This document shows positions 37,231 through 45,061 of a stretch of DNA of 64,000 nucleotides, piece by piece. The DNA is from Pasteurellaceae bacterium LFhippo2. Lineage in GTDB: Bacteria; Pseudomonadota; Gammaproteobacteria; Enterobacterales; Pasteurellaceae. The position numbers and the translations under genes are program-made. The DNA lies in NCBI GenBank assembly GCA_029852775.1, contig LEKJ01000116.1, positions 62,001 through 126,000 on the forward strand, written 5' to 3'. The notes beneath the pieces are model-generated. The model searched no databases, was not told the origin of the DNA, and was given only the letters and a program-made list of their open reading frames with translations. Every line of letters starts with the position of its first letter. Within the stretch, counting starts at the first letter, position 1.

Positions 37231-38058
37231 TTATCCTTGTTTAAGTTGTTTCTTCTGACTTGCTTCTAAAGCTTTAATACTTTTATCAGGGGTTGGTAAA
37301 TCTTCTGGCATTGTACCGCCAAGTTCTTGAATTGTCTGTCTAACTTTTTGCCCAACATCAAAATGAGTTTGATTGGCTTGCTGCTTAGTTTGAATATTAT
37401 CACGACGTAGCTTTTCTTCCGCCTGTGTTGCTCGGAATAGATTAGCAGCTAATTCCGTTGAACCCATATGATCTAAAATTGCCTGATTTTTCTTTAGCCC
37501 TTTACGAGCTTGAATCGCTTTATTATCTAAGCCTCCATAAAGCCCTTTATAACCATGGTTTTGGAATACTGCGAAATCTAAGCTAGTTTCTACACCTGCT
37601 TTTTGAGCGGTTTCGACCAGTAATTTATTATGTTCTTTTAGCTCATTACGCAGAAATAAGCGTTTTTGATCTTCTTGTAGTTGTTGGAAATTTTCATCAT
37701 CAGCCAACTCTTGACGACGTGTCTGTACCGCAAAATAAGTTTGCCCTGCGGCAATCACAGGTTTAGACGGATCACCGTTTTGGACGATAAGATAACAGGC
37801 GTAGCGAGATAGCTTAACGTTGGATAATTTACGAGTTGCATTTGAACCAATCTTGACCATTTCGTGGAACTCCACGAAATGGTCTGAAACCGCTTGCTGA
37901 CTTTGTTCACAAGCTATTTTGGCTTTTTCAACAACGGGTTGAAAATTTCGGTATTCTAAATAATCAAGTAATTTACTTAATTCCCTAGCAGACCAAAATT
38001 CATTGCCTTGTTCATCAAGATGTTTAATACCTTCAAAAGTTTGTACTAATTCATTCAT
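37231..38058 (-). CDS. DinD-like protein, paralogue 1
   Basis: A 275-residue DinD-family protein: EFWSARELSKLLDYLEYRNF, LSRYACYLIVQNGDPSKP, AAGQTYFAVQTRRQEL, and the DinD middle NHGYKGLYGGLDNKAIQAR near residue 165. It shares the whole layout with the second DinD, but residues differ widely, so the two are old paralogues rather than a fresh duplication. GGAG precedes the ATG. A perfect 30-bp palindrome lies inside the gene. It is second in the cluster and nearly touches hsdM. Confidence 0.87.
   Translation of the reverse strand: MNELVQTFEGIKHLDEQGNEFWSARELSKLLDYLEYRNFQPVVEKAKIACEQSQQAVSDHFVEFHEMVKIGSNATRKLSNVKLSRYACYLIVQNGDPSKPVIAAGQTYFAVQTRRQELADDENFQQLQEDQKRLFLRNELKEHNKLLVETAQKAGVETSLDFAVFQNHGYKGLYGGLDNKAIQARKGLKKNQAILDHMGSTELAANLFRATQAEEKLRRDNIQTKQQANQTHFDVGQKVRQTIQELGGTMPEDLPTPDKSIKALEASQKKQLKQG
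37855..37884. repeat. Perfect 14-bp inverted repeat inside dinD1
   Basis: Arms GACCATTTCGTGGA and TCCACGAAATGGTC around AC, inside codons for the segment DHFVEFHEMVK. The same place in the second DinD gene has no such palindrome. Confidence 0.7.
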
Positions 38059-38074
38059 TTTAATTTCTCCTTTG

Positions 38075-38641
38075 TTAAATTAAATCCTGAGCAATAGCAT
38101 TTAATAACAATTCATTGTTTTCAATGAGCTTAAAAACAATTTGCTTTTCTTGTTCAAGGGTATTCACAATCTGCACTATGCTTTGTTGCTTAGCTAAATC
38201 AGGAATTTTTATTTTTAAATCAGCCAATACGGGCAATCGGATACTTTTAGTGGTAGAGCCTTCAATATTTTGGTTAATGTATTGTTGTGTTTTCTTCAAA
38301 TTCAGCCACCATGCAAGGTATTTTGGTAATACTTTTTCTAACTCGGCTCGAATTACAAAAAAATGGGGGGAAGCAACCGCTTGTCTATTTTCAATGGTTT
38401 CATCAATAAAAATAGCATTATAGTTATTACCGCGACTTGCTACTAAAATGTCCCCTTGTTTTAACCAATCACTCTCTTTAACCTTTGTTAAAGTTGTTTT
38501 AACGCAACTCTGCCAATCAACCTCACCTAGCAAAGAACAATCTTTCATCTGTACTACCGATACATTCCCCATAGGATCTTCGGGGACTTTTGTACGGAAA
38601 AGATAACCTGTCTGTACAATAGCAACTTCTGACAATCTCAT
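38075..38641 (-). CDS. Half-length type I S-subunit-like protein
   Basis: A 188-residue protein with one recognition-domain pattern: LSEVAIVQTGYLFRTKVP at the start, GDILVASRGNNYNAIFI in the middle, then IPDLAKQQSIVQIVNTLEQE and a coiled coil. This is half of a normal HsdS. It opens the cluster, far from the full hsdS, and starts after AATGGAG. Half subunits can dimerise in some systems; here it might give a second specificity or be a remnant. It carries an uptake word at 38376-38384. Confidence 0.8.
   Translation of the reverse strand: MRLSEVAIVQTGYLFRTKVPEDPMGNVSVVQMKDCSLLGEVDWQSCVKTTLTKVKESDWLKQGDILVASRGNNYNAIFIDETIENRQAVASPHFFVIRAELEKVLPKYLAWWLNLKKTQQYINQNIEGSTTKSIRLPVLADLKIKIPDLAKQQSIVQIVNTLEQEKQIVFKLIENNELLLNAIAQDLI
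38376..38384 (-). repeat. DNA uptake word in the half-S gene
   Basis: Minus-strand ACAAGCGGT inside coding sequence. Confidence 0.7.
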
Positions 38642-38686
38642 TAATTTTGCTCCATTGTAATTACAACAAATGATATATCTGTTTAA

Positions 38687-38716
38687 ATTATATGCTCACA
38701 AAATGATAAAAATCAA
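38687..38716 (-). promoter_or_regulatory. Promoter of the restriction cluster
   Basis: Minus strand: TTGATT at 38716-38711, an 18-bp spacer, and TATAAT at 38692-38687, about 46 bp before the half-S ATG. No LexA-like box was seen here. Confidence 0.65.
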
Positions 38717-38762
38717 CCTATTTTTATTGCACCAAATACATTACAACTTTATAAATATAGAT

Positions 38763-38797
38763 AAAAAAACGCCCAAACCTTACTGATTTGGGCGTTC
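38763..38797 (-). terminator. Terminator after thrS
   Basis: Stem AACGCCCAAA / TTTGGGCGTT followed by a run of T on the minus strand. It isolates thrS from the restriction cluster. Confidence 0.88.
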
Positions 38798-38819
38798 TAT
38801 TTATTACTTAGTTATAAAA

Positions 38820-40751
38820 CTACTCTTCACCAAGTAATTTTAACTCTCTTGTTCTTACTTGTTTTTTCAGAATTTCAACTAATTCTGCAACATCGTATGA
38901 ACCTAAGTCTGCACCTTTACGAGTACGTACTGCTACTTTACCTGCTTCGATTTCTTTATCGCCACAAACTAACATATACGGCACACGGCGTAGGGTGTGT
39001 TCACGGATTTTGAAGCCGATTTTTTCGTTACGTAAATCTGCTTTCACACGGATACCTGCATCAGAAAGTTGTTTCACTACGTTTTGTACGTAGTCCGCTT
39101 GGCTGTCAGTGATGTTCATTACTACGGCTTGCACTGGCGCTAACCACGTTGGGAAGAAACCTGCGTATTCTTCAGTGATGATACCGATGAAACGTTCAAT
39201 TGAACCTAAAATCGCACGGTGGATCATTACCGGTGTACGACGACCGTTGTCTTCCGCAACGTAAGACGCTTCTAAGCGACCTGGTAATGCGAAGTCTAAT
39301 TGGATAGTACCACATTGCCATTCACGGTCTAAACAGTCACGTAGTGCAAATTCAATTTTCGGGCCGTAGAATGCACCTTCGCCTTCTTGAATTTGGTATT
39401 CAAGACCGTTCGCACGTAATGCGTTTGCTAAACCTTCTTCTGCACGATCCCACATTGCATCGTCACCGATACGGCTTTCTGGGCGAGTTGAAAGTTTCAC
39501 ATAGATGTTGGTAAAGCCGAATGTGCTGTAAATGTCATAGACCATTTTAATGCACGATGTTACTTCACTTTCGATTTGCTCTTCAGTACAGAAGATGTGT
39601 GCATCATCTTGAGTGAAACCACGTACACGCATTAAACCGTGTAAAGAACCTGATGGCTCATTACGGTGGCACGAACCAAACTCCGCCATACGGATTGGTA
39701 AATCACGGTATGATTTCAAACCTTGGTTAAAGATTTGAACGTGACCTGGGCAGTTCATTGGTTTGATCGCATATTCACGGTTCTCAGATTGAGTGGTGAA
39801 CATTAAATCTGCGTAGTTTTGCCAGTGACCTGTTTTTTCCCAAAGTACACGATCCATCATAAATGGGCCTTTAACTTCTTGATAATCATACTGTTTTAAT
39901 TTAGTACGAACGAATGTTTCAAGCTCACGGAAGATTGTCCAACCGTCGTTATGCCAGAACACCATACCCGGTGCTTCTTCTTGCATATGGTAAAGATCTA
40001 AGGCTTTACCGATTTTACGGTGGTCACGTTTTGCGGCTTCTTCTAAGCGAGTTAAGTATTCCGCTAATTGTTTTTTATCTGCCCACGCTGTACCGTAAAT
40101 ACGTTGTAACATTTTGTTTTTGCTGTCGCCACGCCAGTATGCTCCCGCTACTTTTTGTAATTTAAAGTGGTGGCAGAAACGCATATTCGGCACGTGTGGA
40201 CCACGGCACATATCGATATATTCTTCGTGATGATATAAAGCTGGTTGGTCATCTTTAGAGATATTTTCATCTAAGATCGCCATTTTATAGGTTTCGCCAC
40301 GGCTTTCGAACGTATCACGAGCTTCTTGCCAGCTTACACGTTTTTTAACCACGTCGTAGTTGGTTTTTGCAAGTTCTAACATACGTTTTTCTAACGCATC
40401 GATATCTTCTTGAGTTAATGAACGATCAAGATCGATGTCGTAATAGAAACCGTTGTCGATAGTTGGACCGATCGCCATTTTCACGCCTGGGAAAAGCTGT
40501 TTGATAGCGTGACCAAGTAAGTGTGCCGTTGAGTGACGGATGATTTCTAAACCGTCTTCATCTTTTGCGGTAATAATTTCAAGGCTTGCGTCTTGGTCAA
40601 TGATGTCTGATGCATCACGGCGTTCGCCGTTTACACGACCTGCAATGGTTGCTTTCGCTAAACCTGCACCAATGCTTTGGGCAACTTCCATTACAGAAAC
40701 GGGGTTATCAAACTGGCGTTGTGAGCCATCGGGTAAAGTAATAATTGGCAT
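38820..40751 (-). CDS. thrS: Threonyl-tRNA synthetase
   Basis: A 643-residue class II synthetase. It begins [19 protein letters not shown] (TGS domain), followed by the editing domain with [10 protein letters not shown] and its metal-binding histidines. The catalytic core has KPMNCPGH and the [10 protein letters not shown] block, and ends with the anticodon domain. The frame is open to 40928, but the extension is translated REP DNA, so I start at ATG 40751 after AAGGAC. E. coli ThrS represses its own mRNA through tRNA-like leader hairpins. Its usual partner infC is 11 kb away. Confidence 0.96.
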   Translation of the reverse strand: MPIITLPDGSQRQFDNPVSVMEVAQSIGAGLAKATIAGRVNGERRDASDIIDQDASLEIITAKDEDGLEIIRHSTAHLLGHAIKQLFPGVKMAIGPTIDNGFYYDIDLDRSLTQEDIDALEKRMLELAKTNYDVVKKRVSWQEARDTFESRGETYKMAILDENISKDDQPALYHHEEYIDMCRGPHVPNMRFCHHFKLQKVAGAYWRGDSKNKMLQRIYGTAWADKKQLAEYLTRLEEAAKRDHRKIGKALDLYHMQEEAPGMVFWHNDGWTIFRELETFVRTKLKQYDYQEVKGPFMMDRVLWEKTGHWQNYADLMFTTQSENREYAIKPMNCPGHVQIFNQGLKSYRDLPIRMAEFGSCHRNEPSGSLHGLMRVRGFTQDDAHIFCTEEQIESEVTSCIKMVYDIYSTFGFTNIYVKLSTRPESRIGDDAMWDRAEEGLANALRANGLEYQIQEGEGAFYGPKIEFALRDCLDREWQCGTIQLDFALPGRLEASYVAEDNGRRTPVMIHRAILGSIERFIGIITEEYAGFFPTWLAPVQAVVMNITDSQADYVQNVVKQLSDAGIRVKADLRNEKIGFKIREHTLRRVPYMLVCGDKEIEAGKVAVRTRKGADLGSYDVAELVEILKKQVRTRELKLLGEE

Positions 40752-40817
40752 TTTAATGTCCTTACAGTGGTAATCCATACTAGAGATTACTTGTTGATTT
40801 AAAAAGAAAAATTGAAC

Positions 40818-40883
40818 GTAGGGTGGGCATCCTTGCCCACCAATATTAATGGGCAAAATGATGGGCAGGGATGCCCATCCTAC
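40818..40883. repeat. GTAG-headed REP pair E in the thrS leader (heads outward)
   Basis: Units at 40818-40841 and, inverted, 40860-40883. Stems are GGTGGGCA / TGCCCACC and GATGGGCA / TGCCCATC. One base pair has changed from G-C to A-T on both arms together, so the stem is kept by covariation. Confidence 0.8.
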
Positions 40884-40894
40884 AAACCAATGAA

Positions 40895-40991
40895 ATAAAA
40901 AACCGCCTACAAGCGGTTCGATTTTCAAAAAGTTTTACAAGTGCTTTCTCTCGCTCTAACAATGAGCGTTGGAAAAAGCGCATATATTTTA
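40895..40991 (-). promoter_or_regulatory. thrS leader: promoter, hairpin and terminator-like stem
   Basis: On the minus strand a possible -10 TAAAAT (40991-40986) is followed by a hairpin CGCTC / GAGCG (40968-40952). Then comes a stem AACCGC / GCGGTT (40918-40901) ending in a long T-run. RNA would stop about 85 nt in, before thrS. It could be an attenuator or a short independent RNA. The stem contains an uptake word. The rest of 40752-41159 holds the REP pair and the variant uptake words. Confidence 0.5.
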
Positions 40992-41091
40992 GCACAATTT
41001 TAATAAAGCAGAAATGCTCTATTCAATCACGTATTTGCTATAAAACTGACGATAAAGTTTATGCCTATTTATAATTGTGTACTGTTCAACT

Positions 41092-41150
41092 ACAACCGGT
41101 CTGATTTCGAGAATTTTTTGCAAAAAATTTATCAAATCGAACCGGTTGTA
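41092..41150. repeat. Inverted pair of variant uptake-like words
   Basis: ACAACCGGTC at 41092-41101 and its inverted relative AACCGGTTGT ending at 41149 flank a centre with ATTTTTTGCAAA. Both words carry C where the normal word has G. The pair lies after the lipoprotein gene and may act as its terminator. Confidence 0.6.
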
Positions 41151-41159
41151 CTTAAACAA

Positions 41160-41960
41160 TTACTGTTTTTTAGCACCAAATGCACCGCCCCATTCGCGGT
41201 TATTTTGCATAAACATACCACCCATTTCTTGAGCTTTTGCACCATAGAATTTGCCTTCTACATTTGCGCTACCACGGTAATCTGTTGAACTTGCTGTGCC
41301 AGTAAAACCATTGCTATCGATATTTGCGTTTACCGCAACATTCACACCCGCTGCAGAAACTGTACCCGTAAGTGTTTTAGAACCGAAGTTAGCTGTAAAC
41401 TCAGATGTACCTACAGCATAATCAATATCACGGCCACGCACTGTATCACCATCTAATAATGCTTCGCCTTTATAAGTTGCAGTACCGCTTGGCATATCTG
41501 CAACAGCTGTTGGTGTGCCGTTATAGAAGAAATAAGTTTTATCATTTGCATCATTACGATCATCAACTTCATAAGCACCAAAACTCATATTGCTGTAAGT
41601 TGTTGTATATAATTCATTTTCGCCAATTCTACGTCCCATTAAACTATTTGATTGAGAAACAGGAATTGCAATACCATCAACAGTAATAGACGAAATAGTT
41701 GAGTTTGTTAACACTTTTTTATCAACTGCATAACCATCATCAGGAATAATGTAAACAGCGCCAGTTGCAGCTGAATCTACTTTAGTCGTTGAAGAACTAT
41801 TCGTTGCTGTTGCAGTATTATTTGTCGCTGTGTTATTTATTGGGGTATTTGTCGCTGAAGGCTGAGTAGCTGGAGAACCACCATTTGAACCACCACTACC
41901 ACAAGCTACCAATAATGCAGAAGCAAGAACAGTTAAGCTTAATTTAGCTAAATTTTTCAT
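41160..41960 (-). CDS. TbpB-like surface lipoprotein, possible Slam substrate
   Basis: A 266-residue lipoprotein precursor with lipobox LLVAC followed by GSGGSNGG, then a long Thr/Asn-rich linker (about 30-60). The C-terminal part is strand-rich and ends with KFYGAKAQEMGGMF and GAFGAKKQ, the closing motif of transferrin-binding-protein-B-type beta-barrels. The Gly-rich anchor and barrel are typical of surface lipoproteins exported by Slam. The ligand is unknown (heme, transferrin or host factor are options). I start at ATG 41960, spaced 7 from AGGA. No Slam gene is in the window. Confidence 0.75.
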   Translation of the reverse strand: MKNLAKLSLTVLASALLVACGSGGSNGGSPATQPSATNTPINNTATNNTATATNSSSTTKVDSAATGAVYIIPDDGYAVDKKVLTNSTISSITVDGIAIPVSQSNSLMGRRIGENELYTTTYSNMSFGAYEVDDRNDANDKTYFFYNGTPTAVADMPSGTATYKGEALLDGDTVRGRDIDYAVGTSEFTANFGSKTLTGTVSAAGVNVAVNANIDSNGFTGTASSTDYRGSANVEGKFYGAKAQEMGGMFMQNNREWGGAFGAKKQ

Positions 41961-42093
41961 AAACATTTCCTTTTTTTAGGTTAAAAACTTCTTTAGTCTA
42001 GAGTAGTTCCCTGTAAAAAAGTACTCGCTTTATATTATTTTATGTAAATTACGATATAATCAAACATATTCAATTTCACTTAAAAAACTTGAT

Positions 42094-43020
42094 ATGAAAC
42101 CAATATTTATTGAAATTCGCCATTTAAGAACATTATTAGCTTTAAAAGAAAGTGGTAGCGTTTCCCTTGCGGCTAAACGTGTTCATTTGACCCAATCAGC
42201 GCTTTCTCATCAAATTAAATTACTCGAAGATCAGTATGATTTAACGCTATTCGAGCGTAAAACACAGCCCATTCATTTTACGCCAGCAGGAGAGCGTTTG
42301 ATTAAGCTTGCTCAAGAGATTCTACCAAAAGTGATTAATGCAGAACTAGATTTAGCTCGAGTAAAACAAGGTGAAGTTGGTGAATTAAGAATTGCGGTTG
42401 AATGTCACACTTGTTTTGACTGGCTAATGCCTGCAATGGATCATTTCCGTCAAAATTGGGGATTGGTAGAATTGGATATTGTATCTGGTTTCCATACTGA
42501 TCCTGTTGGTCTGCTACTCACTCATCGTGCAGATTGGGCGGTAGTCTCAGAAGCAGAAGAAACGTCTGGAATTATTTATAAACCACTCTTTTCTTATGAG
42601 ATGGTGGGGATCTGTTCTAAAGATCATCCTTTAGCAACTAAAGAGATATGGGAAGCTGAAGATTTTGCTAGTGAAACATTAATTACTTATCCAGTTCCTG
42701 ATGATATGCTAGATCTTATTAGAAAAGTTTTACGACCTGTTGGAATTAATCCGCAACGCCGTACTAGCGAATTAACTATTGCGATCATTCAACTTGTGGC
42801 AAGTAAACGCGGCATTGCCGCTCTACCTTATTGGGCGGTAAAACCTTATCTTGAGCGTGGCTATGTGGTTGCTCGAAAAATTACTTCACAAGGTTTATAT
42901 AGTAATTTATACGGCGCGATTAGAGAATCAGACTCCCAAATGGCTTATATTGAAGATTTTCACAATACAGTAAAAGATGAAAGTTTCGCCACATTACCTG
43001 ATTTATTGCCTATAAATTAA
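42094..43020 (+). CDS. metR: LysR-type regulator MetR
   Basis: A 308-residue LysR-family regulator. The winged HTH is LRTLLALKESGSVSLAAKRVHLTQ and SALSHQIKLLE. The effector domain follows E. coli MetR closely: IAVECHTCFDWLMPAMDHFRQNW and SGFHTDPVG, then GIAALPYWAVKPYLERG. MetR uses homocysteine to activate metE and other methionine genes. In E. coli it is divergent from metE; here metE is 17 kb upstream. It lies divergent from the TbpB-like gene. Confidence 0.9.
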   Translation: MKPIFIEIRHLRTLLALKESGSVSLAAKRVHLTQSALSHQIKLLEDQYDLTLFERKTQPIHFTPAGERLIKLAQEILPKVINAELDLARVKQGEVGELRIAVECHTCFDWLMPAMDHFRQNWGLVELDIVSGFHTDPVGLLLTHRADWAVVSEAEETSGIIYKPLFSYEMVGICSKDHPLATKEIWEAEDFASETLITYPVPDDMLDLIRKVLRPVGINPQRRTSELTIAIIQLVASKRGIAALPYWAVKPYLERGYVVARKITSQGLYSNLYGAIRESDSQMAYIEDFHNTVKDESFATLPDLLPIN

Positions 43021-43025
43021 TCAAC

Positions 43026-43070
43026 ATTACATTACATTACATTACATTACATTACATTACATTACATTAC
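43026..43070 (+). repeat. Nine-copy ATTAC tandem repeat
   Basis: Nine perfect ATTAC units (45 bp) start 5 bp after the metR stop and end 43 bp before the -35 of the next gene. Such short repeats change copy number by slippage. Confidence 0.95.
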
Positions 43071-43112
43071 ATAAAATTGTGATCTTGGTTAATTTTTTGT
43101 CTATTACTACTA

Positions 43113-43141
43113 TTGCAAATTTACAAAACTAGTCGTATATT
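43113..43141 (+). promoter_or_regulatory. Promoter of the yhbP-like gene
   Basis: TTGCAA at 43113-43118, a 17-bp spacer, and TATATT at 43136-43141, about 53 bp before the ATG. Confidence 0.55.
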
Positions 43142-43193
43142 TACACGGTTACTTTGTTAGTTTAATTCTTACGTTGGTCTATAGGAAATTAAT

Positions 43194-43646
43194 ATGCAAA
43201 AGAGAATCAGCAATTTTATTGCCAAAAAATATCTTTGTACAATCTGTTGCTCTCAAGATAATAAGCCCTGGGCAAATGCATTTTATTATGTATTTGATGA
43301 AAAAAAACTTCGCTTAATCTATGTTAGCAGTGATAAAACCCACCACGGTCGAGTAACTTTAGAAAATCAACAAGTTGCCGGCACCATATTTACCCCAACC
43401 CGCTTTAATCCTTCTTTGCAAGGAGTCCAGTTTACTGGAAAATCTAAATTACTTAATGGCAATGACGCCAATTACGCCAGGGATCTTTATAAAAAGGAAT
43501 ACCATCACGAGATGATCGATCAACTACCTGTCTGGGGAGTATCCTTAGAATATGTTCGAATGATAGATCATTCATTAGGTATGTTTGGAACTGTTGAATG
43601 GAAGCTAGGAGAGCCAGAGAAAAGTGAATTTGATGGAATGATGTAA
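43194..43646 (+). CDS. yhbP: YhbP-like flavin-reductase-fold protein (UPF0306)
   Basis: A 150-residue protein with the FMN-binding split-barrel fold. Blocks shared with E. coli YhbP are KPWANAFYYVFDEKKLRLIYVSS (split across strands), DKTHHGRVTLENQQVAGTI, LQGVQFTGKSKLL and PVWGVSLEYVRMIDHSLG. The role is unknown; relatives are pyridoxamine phosphate oxidase-like proteins. A pentanucleotide repeat lies upstream of the promoter, so expression may vary between cells. A bidirectional terminator follows. Confidence 0.82.
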   Translation: MQKRISNFIAKKYLCTICCSQDNKPWANAFYYVFDEKKLRLIYVSSDKTHHGRVTLENQQVAGTIFTPTRFNPSLQGVQFTGKSKLLNGNDANYARDLYKKEYHHEMIDQLPVWGVSLEYVRMIDHSLGMFGTVEWKLGEPEKSEFDGMM

Positions 43647-43677
43647 AAATTAGGGGCTTTAAAGCCCCCAATTTTTT
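43646..43677. terminator. Bidirectional terminator, yhbP-like / NSS transporter
   Basis: Stem AAATTAGGGGCTTT / AAAGCCCCCAATTT with one mismatch, flanked by A- and T-runs. Confidence 0.82.
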
Positions 43678-45040
43678 ATAATGAACTAAAGAAAATCACT
43701 AAAATGATCACAGGAATCACAAAGCGTACATAGTTGAACCAAATATTAGTTAACCCTTTGCTAGCACCTAACTCTTCTTTCGCTTCATCTTTTAATACAA
43801 AGCCGACAAAAAGCGCACTACCCAATGCAGTTAAAATAAATAGAATATTTCCGCTGATATAATCAAATGCGTCAAAAATGCTTTTACCCATAATAGTGAC
43901 ATCTTTCCACACATTATCGCCTAGAACTGAAGGCACATTACCGATCACAAAAATAGTGGTAAGTGTTACAAAAATCGCTTTTGTACGACTCATTTTGGTT
44001 TTTTCTTGTAATGCCGTAATAATGACTTCATAAATCGTTAATGATGTCGTTAATGCTGCTACCACTAATAGACCAAAGAAAATAATCGCAAACGCAGTAC
44101 CACCCCACATATTAGAGAATACGATAGGTAAGCTTTGGAACACTAAGGTTGGGCCTGCATTTGGTGCCACACCAAAACTAAATAACGATGGGAAAATCAT
44201 AAAGCCAGCCATTACTGCGATTAAAGTATTCATAACCCCAGTAATAGTCGCTGTACGCACTAAATTTTCTTTCTTATCTAAATAGCTAGAAAGGGTAATT
44301 AACACACCAAAACCTAGACTTAATGCAAAGAATACTTGGCCAAGCACAAATACAAATAGTTTAGGGGTGATTTTCGAGAAATCAGGTGTTAAGTAGAATT
44401 TAATCCCTTCTGCAGCACCTGGTAAGGTGACATTACGGATAACCATCACAATTAAGAACACAAAAAGTAATGGCATTAAATATTTCACTGAACGTTCAAT
44501 ACCATCAACAATACCGCGTACTAAAATAAAATAGTTAATCAATACGAATAATGCCGTGTAACCAATAATTGTTATCGGGCTGTTGAAGATACTCTCTTTA
44601 AAATATTGAGAAGTTGTTTCTACAGTTACTGGATTAGAGAGATCTAAAGTTCCTGTTACAAGGCTACCAATGTAGTTAAACACCCATCCACCAAGTACCA
44701 TATAGTAAGCCAAAATACCGAACGAACCGAGCAACCCCATATAGCCTAAAATTTTCCAGCCTGAATGGATTTTTTTGCCGTTTGCTGTGCCGCTAAATGC
44801 GTCTACCGCATTGACTTTCATACGTCGGCCAATCACATTCTCAACTAAGATCATCGGAATACCGATCACAATCATTGCAATACAGAATAAAAATACATAA
44901 GCACCACCGCCATTTTCCCCAACAAGATATGGGAAGCGCCACGTAGCACCAAAACCAACTGTTGCGCCCGCAACAGTCATAATATAAGCCAATCGGCTAG
45001 ACCAAGACTGACGTTCTTCATTATTATTTTGAGTTGTCAT
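43676..45040 (-). CDS. Sodium-dependent transporter, NSS/SNF family
   Basis: A 454-residue protein with about eleven to twelve membrane helices. Helix 1 has VGFGATWRFPYLVGENGGGAY, the family's sodium and substrate site, split here by the unwound GFGATWRF turn. It belongs to the neurotransmitter:sodium symporter group, like LeuT and TnaT/MhsT-type tryptophan carriers. The substrate is probably an amino acid but is not readable. I start at ATG 45040 after GGGAG. It lies 21 bp downstream of dam and may share its transcript. Confidence 0.87.
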   Translation of the reverse strand: MTTQNNNEERQSWSSRLAYIMTVAGATVGFGATWRFPYLVGENGGGAYVFLFCIAMIVIGIPMILVENVIGRRMKVNAVDAFSGTANGKKIHSGWKILGYMGLLGSFGILAYYMVLGGWVFNYIGSLVTGTLDLSNPVTVETTSQYFKESIFNSPITIIGYTALFVLINYFILVRGIVDGIERSVKYLMPLLFVFLIVMVIRNVTLPGAAEGIKFYLTPDFSKITPKLFVFVLGQVFFALSLGFGVLITLSSYLDKKENLVRTATITGVMNTLIAVMAGFMIFPSLFSFGVAPNAGPTLVFQSLPIVFSNMWGGTAFAIIFFGLLVVAALTTSLTIYEVIITALQEKTKMSRTKAIFVTLTTIFVIGNVPSVLGDNVWKDVTIMGKSIFDAFDYISGNILFILTALGSALFVGFVLKDEAKEELGASKGLTNIWFNYVRFVIPVIILVIFFSSL

Positions 45041-45061
45041 TATTACTCCCAAAAGGACAAA

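Noticed and set aside
40752-40928. 59-residue N-terminal extension of thrS
   Set aside because: The extra residues are translated REP and spacer DNA; ATG 40751 has a good ribosome binding site and gives the normal start MPIITLPDG.
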